Shown here: one piece after another, positions 40,767-48,288 of the stretch | Numbering within the stretch: the first letter of the stretch is position 1 | How the letters are laid out: each line of letters begins with the position of its first letter | NCBI RefSeq assembly: GCF_014982855.1 | Contig: NZ_JADCKF010000003.1 | Coordinates: forward strand, 1 to 64,000 | DNA: 64,000 nucleotides | Direction: 5' to 3' | Origin: Pseudoflavonifractor gallinarum | Lineage (GTDB): Bacteria; Bacillota; Clostridia; Oscillospirales; Oscillospiraceae | Program-made: the position numbers and the translations under genes | Notes under the pieces: generated by a model | What the model was told of the DNA's origin: nothing | What the model saw: the letters and a program-made list of their open reading frames with translations, nothing else | Databases searched by the model: none

Positions 40767-41354
40767 CTATCCCACAATGGTGGTTTCCTTGACAGCCAGA
40801 TTGTCATAATCCATGGCGATCAGCTTCTCGGCGGCCTCCGGGGTACACATGAACCAGGTGCTCACGCCCCAGGCGTCCACCCTTGTGACGGTGAAGAAGT
40901 CGGTTTGGGCAGAAGCAGGTTCTCTTGCGTCAATATAGTAGTCGGAGTAGAGATACACCAGATCCACCTCTCGCTCCGGCAGCCACTTGGCCCGGCGCGC
41001 ACGCGGTTTGCCGTTTTTCAGAGCCTTTTCTCTGGGGTTCTCAAACCACGCCAGTTCCTTGAGTTTCAGACCGGTGAAGGTATCCATGAGCTGCTGGGCA
41101 ATCTCCCGGTGGGTAAATACCCCGCAGTTCCAGGAGCCCATCAGCCATGTCTGTATAAAGTCGCCCACCTTGCTGCCGGGGGCAGGCGGCCCATAGACAC
41201 TCTCATCCGCCCACATGACCTCCATTTTCTCGCACTGATCCGGCCGGGGACAGGGCTGCTTGTTGCCGTATCGGTACATGATATTCACATAACCGAAGTC
41301 CTTGCCGGTTCGGTCGTGACCGACGGCTTCCACTTTATAGGCAGTTATGGACAT
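40767..41354 (-). CDS. Hypothetical immunity-type protein
   Basis: 195 residues not assigned to a family: MSITAYKVEAVGHDRTGKDF, a cysteine-containing turn NKQPCPRPDQCEKMEVMW, a central GDFIQTWLMGSWNCGVFTHR with conserved-looking Trp residues, and a C-terminal TVTRVDAWGVSTWFMCTPEA. GGAGGTGG precedes the ATG, which overlaps the downstream end of the gene at 41345 by 10 bp. The codon usage and packing are those of the array, so an immunity function is likely by context. Confidence 0.66.
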   Translation of the reverse strand: MSITAYKVEAVGHDRTGKDFGYVNIMYRYGNKQPCPRPDQCEKMEVMWADESVYGPPAPGSKVGDFIQTWLMGSWNCGVFTHREIAQQLMDTFTGLKLKELAWFENPREKALKNGKPRARRAKWLPEREVDLVYLYSDYYIDAREPASAQTDFFTVTRVDAWGVSTWFMCTPEAAEKLIAMDYDNLAVKETTIVG

Positions 41355-41740
41355 TGCAGTTCCACCTCCTGAGCCAGTACAAATCCGCACAGCCCAAGGC
41401 AAGAGTCAATGATAAATACCCGGATGTGCTCCCGATCCATGCGCTCCCGCAGTTCCTCGATGCTGCAACAGGCGGGAAAGCCGTAAGAGATGGTCCCGTC
41501 CAGCAGGTCTTTGTACTGTTCAAAAAAACCGTCCACAGTGATTTCGTCCATGCCAAAGAGGATATTGTCCTGAATCACATTCTCAAACCAGTGGGCCAGC
41601 AGGCCGGTGAAGCGAACGGATACTTTCTCTCCGGCCTCGGTCCGGGTATCCATGTGCAGGGTATGGGCATCAAAGTCAGCGCAGTAGCGCAGGACTCTGT
41701 TGTCGTGCAGACCATCAAAAGAGCAAATCAGCGTACTCAC
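41345..41740 (-). CDS. Hypothetical immunity-type protein (GTG start)
   Basis: 131 residues from a GTG at 41740 that overlaps the upstream stop (GTGA), with GGAGGAATCC ahead. The frame is open for 72 codons further upstream, but these lie in another gene and lack a start signal. Sequence: MSTLICSFDGLHDNRVLRYC, an inner helix FTGLLAHWFENVIQDNILFG, and CCSIEELRERMDREHIRVFI. No family is recognised. Translational coupling to the 70-residue protein before it suggests that they act together. Confidence 0.65.
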   Translation of the reverse strand: MSTLICSFDGLHDNRVLRYCADFDAHTLHMDTRTEAGEKVSVRFTGLLAHWFENVIQDNILFGMDEITVDGFFEQYKDLLDGTISYGFPACCSIEELRERMDREHIRVFIIDSCLGLCGFVLAQEVELQCP

Positions 41741-41949
41741 AGGGATTCCTCCCCGTCCATGAGCTGCTCCTGGACCTCTTTGGGCAGGTCGTTCCATAAA
41801 ATGTCGTATGTAAAATCCCGAATCTCCGGGTAACACTCCCGCGCAGTCTTTTCTGCCGTCTCCCGATCCAGGTAGTGCATCTCTTGGTGGAAAAACCAGT
41901 TGAGCTTTTCCATCAGCCGATAGAGGCGGATCTGTTCTTCTTGGGTCAT
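41737..41949 (-). CDS. Small acidic hypothetical protein
   Basis: 70 residues, helical: MTQEEQIRLYRLMEKLNWFF, then YLDRETAEKTARECYPEIRD and EVQEQLMDGEESL. The stop overlaps the GTG of the next gene. Not recognised. The size and composition suit an immunity protein or a stabiliser of the downstream product. Confidence 0.6.
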   Translation of the reverse strand: MTQEEQIRLYRLMEKLNWFFHQEMHYLDRETAEKTARECYPEIRDFTYDILWNDLPKEVQEQLMDGEESL

Positions 41950-41962
41950 GGGACACAGCCTC

Positions 41963-42196
41963 CTAATTCAGTGCCATTACAAGGCTCCAGATGCTGACCA
42001 CGATCAGCACGATTCCCAGTAGGAAGAAGATCCCCCGCCTGGAGCCGCGGCCATAGCGGTGAGAGTCCGGTTTGCCGGTGGGGTCACAGAGCCAGTTCCA
42101 GTTCATGATTGCCCCGATCAGCAGGACAGCGCCGATGATCAGGGTCACCCAGTTCCAATGTTCCTGTAAAAAAGCCGTGATCTGCTCGCTGTTCAT
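41963..42196 (-). CDS. Imm17-like two-helix membrane immunity protein
   Basis: 77 residues with two transmembrane helices, VTLIIGAVLLIGAIMNW and GIFFLLGIVLIVVSIWSLVM, joined by a conserved-looking loop WLCDPTGKPDSHRYGRGSRR. This is the layout of Imm17 (two helices with a PxGxxxSxRYGR-like loop). Such proteins are thought to neutralise membrane-acting or exported toxins at the inner membrane. It is the only clear membrane protein in the island. GGAGG precedes the start. Confidence 0.8.
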   Translation of the reverse strand: MNSEQITAFLQEHWNWVTLIIGAVLLIGAIMNWNWLCDPTGKPDSHRYGRGSRRGIFFLLGIVLIVVSIWSLVMALN

Positions 42197-42214
42197 TTAG
42201 GTTTCCTCCTCTCC

Positions 42215-43057
42215 TTATCCCTGTATATCGGCGTCAACGGGGCCTTTTTTCAGTGTTCCATCCACAGTGATCATATGGCCCCAGAACATATCGTCATCCT
42301 CATACCAGGCGGTAAACCGCCCACCAGGAGATACTGTAAACTCGGTGAGCAGGATGCGGCGGGCGAACTCATCCTCAGTGATGGGGTCTTTCTCCGGGTC
42401 CCGGTCGGCCTGATCATTGTCCGCCAGCCATTCGTTGGCCTGATCGGTGAGCTTCTGGGCTGCCATCGCTCGCAGGGACTTGTCCCAGACTTCCTGATCT
42501 GCCACCAGTTTCTTCATCACATTGGTGACGCGAGTCCAGGACGCTTTCTTTTCAATCTCCACATCCAGTGAGATCTGGATGTCTTTTCCCATCCACCGGC
42601 AAGTCCCGTTGAACATACTCATTTCACGATCCAGTGTGAGGGTGCCCAGCACTTCGTCCTTCAGAAGAATCGGCTTTGTGTACTCCGCCCAGATATCCTC
42701 CAGTGCCGGACAGGGTACGCCTTCCTCCAGTACCTCCATGACATACCACTGAGGTTCGCTGAGGGAATCACCTTTCCAGCCGCGGGCTTTGATCCGATAG
42801 ATCTGGCCCGTGGCAAACCGCTTGGAATAGTCGCCGGCATCCCGCTCCTTGTCTGTCAACGGCCAGCTCAGGTAGCATCGACCGGAGATCACCTCTCCGG
42901 TCTGGACATCCGCCATGGCGAGGGCATAGGTATGCGCCGCCCAGAAGGTATCCAGAAAGGTTTTGTCCGCGCTGATACCGCTCTGGATCAGTACCAGCTT
43001 TTCCTCATCTTCCGGGACATACAGGGCAATAAAGTCCTTGACCGTTCTCTTTTTCAT
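42215..43057 (-). CDS. DUF2262-family protein, second paralogue
   Basis: 280 residues. The DUF2262 domain occupies the C-terminal half: DEVLGTLTLDREMSMFNGTC, SWTRVTNVMKKLVADQEVWD, ITEDEFARRILLTEFTVSPG and GRFTAWYEDDDMFWGHMITV ending GTLKKGPVDADIQG. The 38043 paralogue ends GSLKKGLKAANIEG and has the same motif order. The N-terminal halves differ more, suggesting different partners. AAGGAG lies seven bases before the ATG. The frame is intact. Confidence 0.84.
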   Translation of the reverse strand: MKKRTVKDFIALYVPEDEEKLVLIQSGISADKTFLDTFWAAHTYALAMADVQTGEVISGRCYLSWPLTDKERDAGDYSKRFATGQIYRIKARGWKGDSLSEPQWYVMEVLEEGVPCPALEDIWAEYTKPILLKDEVLGTLTLDREMSMFNGTCRWMGKDIQISLDVEIEKKASWTRVTNVMKKLVADQEVWDKSLRAMAAQKLTDQANEWLADNDQADRDPEKDPITEDEFARRILLTEFTVSPGGRFTAWYEDDDMFWGHMITVDGTLKKGPVDADIQG

Positions 43058-43067
43058 GGCGCTCTCC

Positions 43068-44450
43068 TTACGTAAATACTTGCTGGTATTTCTCTTTCAG
43101 CTCCTTCGGCGCCGACTTAATGATTTTTCTGCCGCCGTTTTCGGAGGACGGGCCCCAGATGGCCCAGAGCAGACTTTGCCAAGCGATGGCCCGGAATTTC
43201 GGGTCTTTGTCCTCTTCCGGCAGGAGATAATCGGAAATGCGGCGCTTGACTGTCAGCAGTGCATCCAGGCTTTCCGCATTGGCGATCAGAGTGCGGAATT
43301 CCTTAGCAGGCTTCAGCCACTGCATAGACAATGCGCCCCGTACCAATACCCCCAGTGTCCATGGTTGGAAACCAAACTTCCGGATAAAGGCATGAAGGAA
43401 CTTCTCTTGCAGTGAGGAGTGCTCGTCGTCGCAGAGATCCAGATACTCCGCCACCAGCGGCGCCCACTGTTCTCCCTCCATCCCTAGAGCGAACACAGCA
43501 AAAGAGCCAGGCATTGCACAGGCTTCGTCCGCAAGGTTTTGGTACCACTCAAACTCCCGCATAGCCAGACGAGCGTATCGCTCCATAGATGGATGCAGAT
43601 TGGGGTGCTGCACAGCGCAGGCAAAGAGCTGATTGACTCCCTTCTTGGGCAAGCCGGGAATGGGCAGATAGATTTTCTCCTTTCCTCTGAACTCCACTGA
43701 GTAACTGCAGGGGAATTTCTCCTGCTCCAGCACCGCACACAGGTAGTCCAGGATTTCAGCATAGCACTCCTCCGTGGAGTCCCTGGCGGTGATGCGGATA
43801 GTGGCAAACGCATCATTGGCCGATGCGTTGAAATGCTCCGTCTTACGCTGCTGGATGTCCTTTGGTAATTTGCCGCTGCCGGCTGTTTTCAGTTGCTTCA
43901 CCATATCTGGGCGAAGCTGGGAGACCAGGCCGAGGATGTGCTCGGTGGTGAGGGATTCAAAACTCTGCCCGTACACCGTATGGCAGACCGCCACATAGCA
44001 GGCAAAGCGCAGCAGACCTTCATCCACATCCTCTGGGCGCAATTCTGGCCGCACCGTGCAGGGCGGAAAGACGGTAAACCCATCTTCCCGCTCTCCCACA
44101 AGGAAGTAGCGTTCCTGCACCTGCTTTTCTATGTACTTCTCCAACTTATAGCGGATTTCTTGCCAGCCCACCAGCCGCCGCATGGCATCGCAGAGAGAGA
44201 CAGCATCCTCATAGGGAAATCCTTTCAACGGCAGCCCGGTCAGATACCGCTCCAGCAGCTGATCCGGAAGAAAGGGTGTCCCGTTGTGGTTTCGCACCAC
44301 GGTCGGGTAGGCGGAGTGATTTTCACGAGCGGTGCCGTTCAGCACATCCTGAATGCAGAGATCCGCCTCCGCCAGCACCTCCGGGGAAGTGTCCGGCTTG
44401 TGGATCAGATAGTAGCGGTTATGCACGCCATCACGCTTTGGCAAACTCAT
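43068..44450 (-). CDS. DUF6138-like array protein
   Basis: 460 residues, soluble and helical. Landmarks: DLCIQDVLNGTARENHSAYP, RRLVGWQEIRYKLEKYIEKQ, FACYVAVCHTVYGQSFESLT, YLPIPGLPKKGVNQLFACAV, CDDEHSSLQEKFLHAFIRKF. The size and the YLPIPGLPKKGVNQLF stretch recall DUF6138 proteins found in similar arrays of Firmicutes; this match is from memory. Activity unknown. GAGGAG precedes the start by nine bases. Second gene of the operon. Confidence 0.65.
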   Translation of the reverse strand: MSLPKRDGVHNRYYLIHKPDTSPEVLAEADLCIQDVLNGTARENHSAYPTVVRNHNGTPFLPDQLLERYLTGLPLKGFPYEDAVSLCDAMRRLVGWQEIRYKLEKYIEKQVQERYFLVGEREDGFTVFPPCTVRPELRPEDVDEGLLRFACYVAVCHTVYGQSFESLTTEHILGLVSQLRPDMVKQLKTAGSGKLPKDIQQRKTEHFNASANDAFATIRITARDSTEECYAEILDYLCAVLEQEKFPCSYSVEFRGKEKIYLPIPGLPKKGVNQLFACAVQHPNLHPSMERYARLAMREFEWYQNLADEACAMPGSFAVFALGMEGEQWAPLVAEYLDLCDDEHSSLQEKFLHAFIRKFGFQPWTLGVLVRGALSMQWLKPAKEFRTLIANAESLDALLTVKRRISDYLLPEEDKDPKFRAIAWQSLLWAIWGPSSENGGRKIIKSAPKELKEKYQQVFT

Positions 44451-44464
44451 GGCAAGGTCTCCTC

Positions 44465-45580
44465 TCAGGTCTGCTGATGCTGCATGGATACGATATGGCA
44501 GTCCGGACAGAATTCCACATAGAGCGTGCCCTCCGCACAGTCAAACACCGTATCCCACTGGATCTGCGCCAGATATTTCATTGGTTTCCCGCAGTGGGGG
44601 CAGATGGTATATTCCGCGTCCTGCACCCAGTTGGCAAAGCCGCCGATGGTGTTCACATCCTGGCAGGCTGCGCCATAGAACAGGGGCACTGGCACCTTAC
44701 CCAGCACAAAGGGATTTTCGGTGAGAGCCTTGTAGTCCTCGGGACTGACATAGCAATCCGTCTTCTCCGCCCCGTCAAAGAGTTCGGAGGGAAAGACCTC
44801 CACGCCGCCATCCAGGGTGAACCGGTTGAAGGCGGGGCCTTTGAGAAATCCCACACAGCTGGGGCAGCAGGTGGCGGTCAGGATGCCGTCCAGTCCCAGG
44901 AACCGGAGTCGCTCATCCAGGCCGTCCAATACCAGCATGTCCACCATGCGCCCGCCACAGTGGGGGCATGTGTCCTCCCTTGCCCGGCCAATGCGGACGG
45001 GAGATTTCTCACCGGCGGTTCCTTTGACCATAGGATAGCAGGTGTCGAAGTTGAGTTGGATTTTCTGGCCCTCCTTGTTAAAGGTCCAGCCTCCGATTTG
45101 CGCATAGCTGGATGGGTCCACATAGAGGCCCTTGCGCCAGGGCCGGGGATTTCGCTCCAGCTCCAGCAGAGTCTTCATTGCCTTGTCATCTCCCTGCATA
45201 GCAAGGCAACTCATCAGGTTGGAGGCCTCACTGGAATATTCCGCGGACAACAGCGCATGAATCAGACCATCCCGCACATCGGCGGGAGCATGATAATAGA
45301 TCTCACAGGGCCAGAACACCTCTGCGGCCAGTGCCGCCCGCTGGATCTCCGGGTCGATGGCATCCCGGTACCCCAGCAGCTGCCAAAAGTCGGTGAACTC
45401 CGGGTCCTCCATCTCCGCCAGCCGCTGGATGTTCTGAATCAGGTTTCTCTGCTTCGCTGTGATTTGTTCCGGTGTCCAGGCAAGAGCAGCCTTCCGCTCC
45501 TGTTCAGATTTGCATTTCCAGCACAATCCCTCATAGCCCAAAGAGGTCCCACAGCCGGGGCAGATGTAGTTTAGACTCAT
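44465..45580 (-). CDS. Zinc-ribbon protein, first gene of the polyimmunity operon
   Basis: 371 residues. An N-terminal zinc ribbon (YICPGCGTSLGYEGLCWKCK) is followed by a HEAT-like helical stretch (YRDAIDPEIQRAALAAEVFW, YSSEASNLMSCLAMQGDDKA). There are two further cysteine pairs in EDTCPHCGGRMVDMLVL and EYTICPHCGKPMKYLAQIQW. The C-terminal TIGGFANWVQDAEY with the zinc ribbon recalls DUF1963-type domains. It is the promoter-proximal gene, with AAAGGAG at the end of a structured leader, so it should be the most strongly expressed. Immunity role inferred. Confidence 0.72.
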   Translation of the reverse strand: MSLNYICPGCGTSLGYEGLCWKCKSEQERKAALAWTPEQITAKQRNLIQNIQRLAEMEDPEFTDFWQLLGYRDAIDPEIQRAALAAEVFWPCEIYYHAPADVRDGLIHALLSAEYSSEASNLMSCLAMQGDDKAMKTLLELERNPRPWRKGLYVDPSSYAQIGGWTFNKEGQKIQLNFDTCYPMVKGTAGEKSPVRIGRAREDTCPHCGGRMVDMLVLDGLDERLRFLGLDGILTATCCPSCVGFLKGPAFNRFTLDGGVEVFPSELFDGAEKTDCYVSPEDYKALTENPFVLGKVPVPLFYGAACQDVNTIGGFANWVQDAEYTICPHCGKPMKYLAQIQWDTVFDCAEGTLYVEFCPDCHIVSMQHQQT

Positions 45581-45610
45581 ATTTCTTAACTCCTTTCCAA
45601 AGGTAGAAAA

Positions 45611-45655
45611 ACGCCCCGCGACAGCCTGTCACTTGGACAGGCTGACGCAGGGCGT
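45611..45655 (-). terminator. Terminator in the leader of the polyimmunity operon
   Basis: A long stem (ACGCCCTGCG with CGCGGGGCGT, continued by AGCCTGTC/GACAGGCT) is followed on the minus strand by TTTTTCT. It ends only about 30 bases before the first start codon, so it can act as an attenuator. Confidence 0.75.
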
Positions 45656-45676
45656 GAAAAGGCCGCAAGAAAGAAG

Positions 45677-45808
45677 CCACATCTGCCCCCCAGATGTGGT
45701 TTCCTCCACAGGCAAAATCCATTTTTTATATAGAATCAAAGTTATCTTTAACTGATTGGTGTACATCTCCCAAAAACTTCCGCCTACATCACGCATGATT
45801 CCATGCGT
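45677..45808 (-). promoter_or_regulatory. Structured 5-prime leader hairpins
   Basis: Two perfect stems lie between promoter and terminator: ACGCATG/CATGCGT (45791-45797 with 45802-45808) and CCACATCTG/CAGATGTGG (45677-45685 with 45691-45699). I do not recognise a known riboswitch. DNA from 45916 to the attachment repeat shows no gene. Confidence 0.5.
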
Positions 45809-45886
45809 ACAGTGTAAGTTGCTTGTGATACTTTTATATATGGCTAGTTGCTTCTTTCAAATCATAAGGTCGGATGGTTCCTTTCC

Positions 45887-45915
45887 ATCATACCTAATTA
45901 CATGGAAATTATCAA
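45887..45915 (-). promoter_or_regulatory. Promoter of the polyimmunity operon
   Basis: TTGATA (45915-45910), a 17-bp spacer, TATGAT (45892-45887) on the minus strand. A weaker TATATA lies at 45727-45732. Confidence 0.65.
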
Positions 45916-46075
45916 CTAAAACTTGCATCAATAAATCCCAGAAACGGTTCTCTGTAGGAAAACGCATAGGTGATAGCTGACAAAGGGGGTACCAATCTTT
46001 GGGAGCGTTATCCTCGCTTTAGAATCTTATTGGTCATCTTTTTACAATTATTCGTTTCTGCTGCCTGAAACGATT

Positions 46076-46111
46076 CAAAGCAGGCGCGCTACCAACTGCG
46101 CTACACCCGGA
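46076..46111 (-). repeat. Island attachment repeat, right copy (orphan tRNA-Pro half)
   Basis: 36 bases identical to 22675-22710 and in the same orientation. This copy has only the 5-prime half of the tRNA, without T arm or acceptor 3-prime strand, and so cannot give a tRNA. It marks the right island junction. Confidence 0.9.
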
Positions 46112-46193
46112 AAAAAGACAACCCACAAACAGGGGAGCGGGGGACTTGGATAAAAAATACCCATGCGGGGGCTCCGGAGAAAGAGACGCTGAA

Positions 46194-46223
46194 AGCCGCC
46201 GCGTAAGATTTCACGCGGCGGCT
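46194..46223 (-). terminator. Terminator after the HTH-cupin gene
   Basis: AGCCGCCGCGT (46194-46204) and ACGCGGCGGCT (46213-46223), 30 bases past the stop at 46254. Confidence 0.65.
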
Positions 46224-46253
46224 CTGAACGGATCGGTTGTCCCGCAAGACAAC

Positions 46254-46808
46254 TCAAAAACTTGGCGGTGTAATGGCAAACACCGCTTTGAAATCAGAGT
46301 CGTAGCAGTTGACCCAGCGGTGGGGACTCATGGGAGGGATCCGGACAGAATCTCCGCTCTCCAGATGGTGCACGGTCCCGCTCAGGTGCAGATCAATCTC
46401 TCCGCTGATGATGTAGGCGACCTCTTCGCCGGTGTGCTCCCGGGGCACATCGGAGGAGGACACACCAGCCGGAATCTCCATCAGGCAGAATTCGATGGCG
46501 CCGCTGATGTCCGGCGTGAGGAGCTTATACATGACCTCTTCGCCGATGCGTCCGATGATGCGGTTCTCGCCCTTGCGCACGATGAGACGGTCGGCCTGCA
46601 CATCGTCCTTAAAAAATTGGAACAGGGGCACATGGAGCGCCTCTGCAATATTCTTCAGGGCATTGATCGAGGGATTGACCGTATTGCTCTCGATCTGGCT
46701 GAGCATGGAGGGGGATAGTTCCGCCTGTGCTGCCAGCTCACGCAGGCTCATTCCGCTCTTTTTCCGGAATTCCTGCACTTTGATGCCAATATTGATCTCT
46801 TCCGCCAT
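46254..46808 (-). CDS. XRE-cupin transcription regulator
   Basis: 184 residues: N-terminal HTH (VQEFRKKSGMSLRELAAQAE, SPSMLSQIESNTVNPSINAL) and C-terminal cupin (VPREHTGEEVAYIISGEIDL, GDSVRIPPMSPHRWVNCYDS). Such regulators sense small metabolites through the cupin, often amino acids or polyamines. Located just after the D-serine deaminase and permease genes and in the same direction, it is the likely controller of that unit, whose promoter carries a repeated site. It has its own possible TATAAT promoter at the previous terminator. Confidence 0.87.
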   Translation of the reverse strand: MAEEINIGIKVQEFRKKSGMSLRELAAQAELSPSMLSQIESNTVNPSINALKNIAEALHVPLFQFFKDDVQADRLIVRKGENRIIGRIGEEVMYKLLTPDISGAIEFCLMEIPAGVSSSDVPREHTGEEVAYIISGEIDLHLSGTVHHLESGDSVRIPPMSPHRWVNCYDSDFKAVFAITPPSF

Positions 46809-46874
46809 AAGTCGTTCCGTCCTATCGTGTGTTTATTTGCGATCGTTCCACGCGTAGATACCATTATAACACAA

Positions 46875-46901
46875 ACGGGCCCGGTATAAAACCGGGCCCG
46901 T
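46875..46901. terminator. Terminator after the GntP permease gene
   Basis: ACGGGCCCGGT (46875-46885) and ACCGGGCCCGT (46891-46901), 30 bases after the stop. TTATAATGG just beyond, on the minus strand, may serve as -10 box of the regulator gene. Confidence 0.75.
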
Positions 46902-46931
46902 AAAATTTCCCGCCGGACGCAGGACAGGCAA

Positions 46932-48272
46932 TCAATGCAGGAAGATCAGGCTCAGGAGGAACACACACACGAGCGCAGTCAGGGATTGCAGGACACTGAT
47001 GAGAGGAATGGTCTTATAGGCGACCGAGGTATCCATCTCAGAGGTCGTGGCGGTGACCCAGAAAAAGTCGTCGTTCCCGTGGAATACCATCAGGCCGCCG
47101 GCAGCGCAGGCCAGCATGGCGATGATGCGGCCCATGGGGGAGGCAAAGCCCAGGATATCCAGCAGAGGCACGATCATGGTGGCCGCAGTCACCATGGCGA
47201 TGGTGGCGGAGCCGACGCAGGTGCGGAACAGGAAGCCGATCAGGAAGGGAGCCAGGATGCCGATGGCCAGACCGGAGAAGGTCTCGGTCAGGATGTCCTG
47301 GAGGGGGGAAGCCTTCAGCACGCCGGAGAATGCGCCGCCGGCGCCCACGATCAGGACGATCTGGCCGGCGGTGCGCAGAGCCTCGGCAAAGACACCGTCG
47401 AAACCCCAGGCGGTCTTGTCCTCGGGGAAGATCTCATGGTAGCCAATAGCGGCAATGATCAGGCCGACCAGCAGGGCCACAGCGGGGGTTCCCAGGATGT
47501 CCATGACGCCCATGACGGCTTCAGGCCAGGTGCACATGTCGCCGATGGTCTTGATCAGCATGAGGGCAATGGGGGCCAGGATGGGGAGGAAGGCCATGAC
47601 CGGGCTGGGCAGCTTCTGCTGCTCCTGGGTCTCGCCCACCTCTTTGGGCAGATAGTAGTACTTCTTGCCGGCCAGCTGGGCGCCGAAGTAGCCTACCAGC
47701 ATGACCGGAATGGAGACCAGAGCGCCGAAGAGGATGACCTGACCCAGATCGGCGCTGAGGATACCGGAGACGGCCAGGGGACCGGGCGTGGGGGGAACAA
47801 ACATGTGCGTCGCGTGCAGGCCCATGCACATGGCGATGGCCATGGTGGTCATGGAGATCCGGGTGTCCTTGCTCAGACGCTTGGCAATGGGGCTGAGGAG
47901 CACGAAGGCCGAGTCACAGAACACCGGGATGGAGACAAAGTAGCCGGTGATGGCCAGGCCGAGGGCGGCATGCTTCTCGCCGGTGATCTTCAGGATGGTC
48001 TTGGCCATGGTCTCGGCAGCACCGGACTTCTCCAGGAGCGCGCCGGTGACGGTGCCCAGGGCGATGACCAGACCGATGTCCGCCACGGTGCCGCCCATGC
48101 CGCTGGTGAAGGCGGAGAGCATTTCCTCCATCCCCATGCCGGAGACCACGGCAAAGGTGACGGTGGTGGCGATCAGGGCGAAAAACGGATGGATCTTGAG
48201 CTTCACGGTACACAGGACCAGGACGACGACGGACAGGACGAGTCCGAGTATCACAAGTACATTCGGTGACAT
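46932..48272 (-). CDS. dsdX: GntP-family permease, probable D-serine transporter
   Basis: 446 residues and about 12-14 hydrophobic segments, in GntP order: LVLSVVVLVLCTVKLKIHPF, FTSGMGGTVADIGLVIALGT, FVSIPVFCDSAFVLLSPIAK, HATHMFVPPTPGPLAVSGIL, FRTCVGSATIAMVTAATMIV. The VPPTPGP and GSATVA-like motifs mark gluconate/D-serine proton symporters. Sixteen bases after dsdA in the same direction, so D-serine is the likely substrate; gluconate or another hydroxy acid remains possible. Inner membrane. Confidence 0.82.
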   Translation of the reverse strand: MSPNVLVILGLVLSVVVLVLCTVKLKIHPFFALIATTVTFAVVSGMGMEEMLSAFTSGMGGTVADIGLVIALGTVTGALLEKSGAAETMAKTILKITGEKHAALGLAITGYFVSIPVFCDSAFVLLSPIAKRLSKDTRISMTTMAIAMCMGLHATHMFVPPTPGPLAVSGILSADLGQVILFGALVSIPVMLVGYFGAQLAGKKYYYLPKEVGETQEQQKLPSPVMAFLPILAPIALMLIKTIGDMCTWPEAVMGVMDILGTPAVALLVGLIIAAIGYHEIFPEDKTAWGFDGVFAEALRTAGQIVLIVGAGGAFSGVLKASPLQDILTETFSGLAIGILAPFLIGFLFRTCVGSATIAMVTAATMIVPLLDILGFASPMGRIIAMLACAAGGLMVFHGNDDFFWVTATTSEMDTSVAYKTIPLISVLQSLTALVCVFLLSLIFLH

Positions 48273-48288
48273 ATCCCATATCCCCCCA

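Larger units (their letters stand above)
22711..46075. mobile_element. Polyimmunity genomic island at tRNA-Pro
   Basis: A 23.4-kb segment between two perfect 36-bp copies of half of tRNA-Pro. Every recognisable gene is on the minus strand, packed with gaps of a few bases or ATGA-type overlaps, behind one clear promoter at the right end. Products are immunity-type domains. No integrase, relaxase or toxin gene is inside, so it cannot move by itself and is not a usual toxin-immunity pair. Confidence 0.82.

Noticed and set aside
45580-45915. T-box or purine riboswitch in the polyimmunity leader
   Set aside because: No T-box specifier/antiterminator sequence and no purine aptamer core found; only generic hairpins and a terminator.
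46935-48269. 444-codon open frame on the plus strand opposite the GntP permease
   Set aside because: Composition (Gly/Asp/His/Gln-rich, no fold) and exact mirror position show that it is an antisense shadow of a GC-rich gene.
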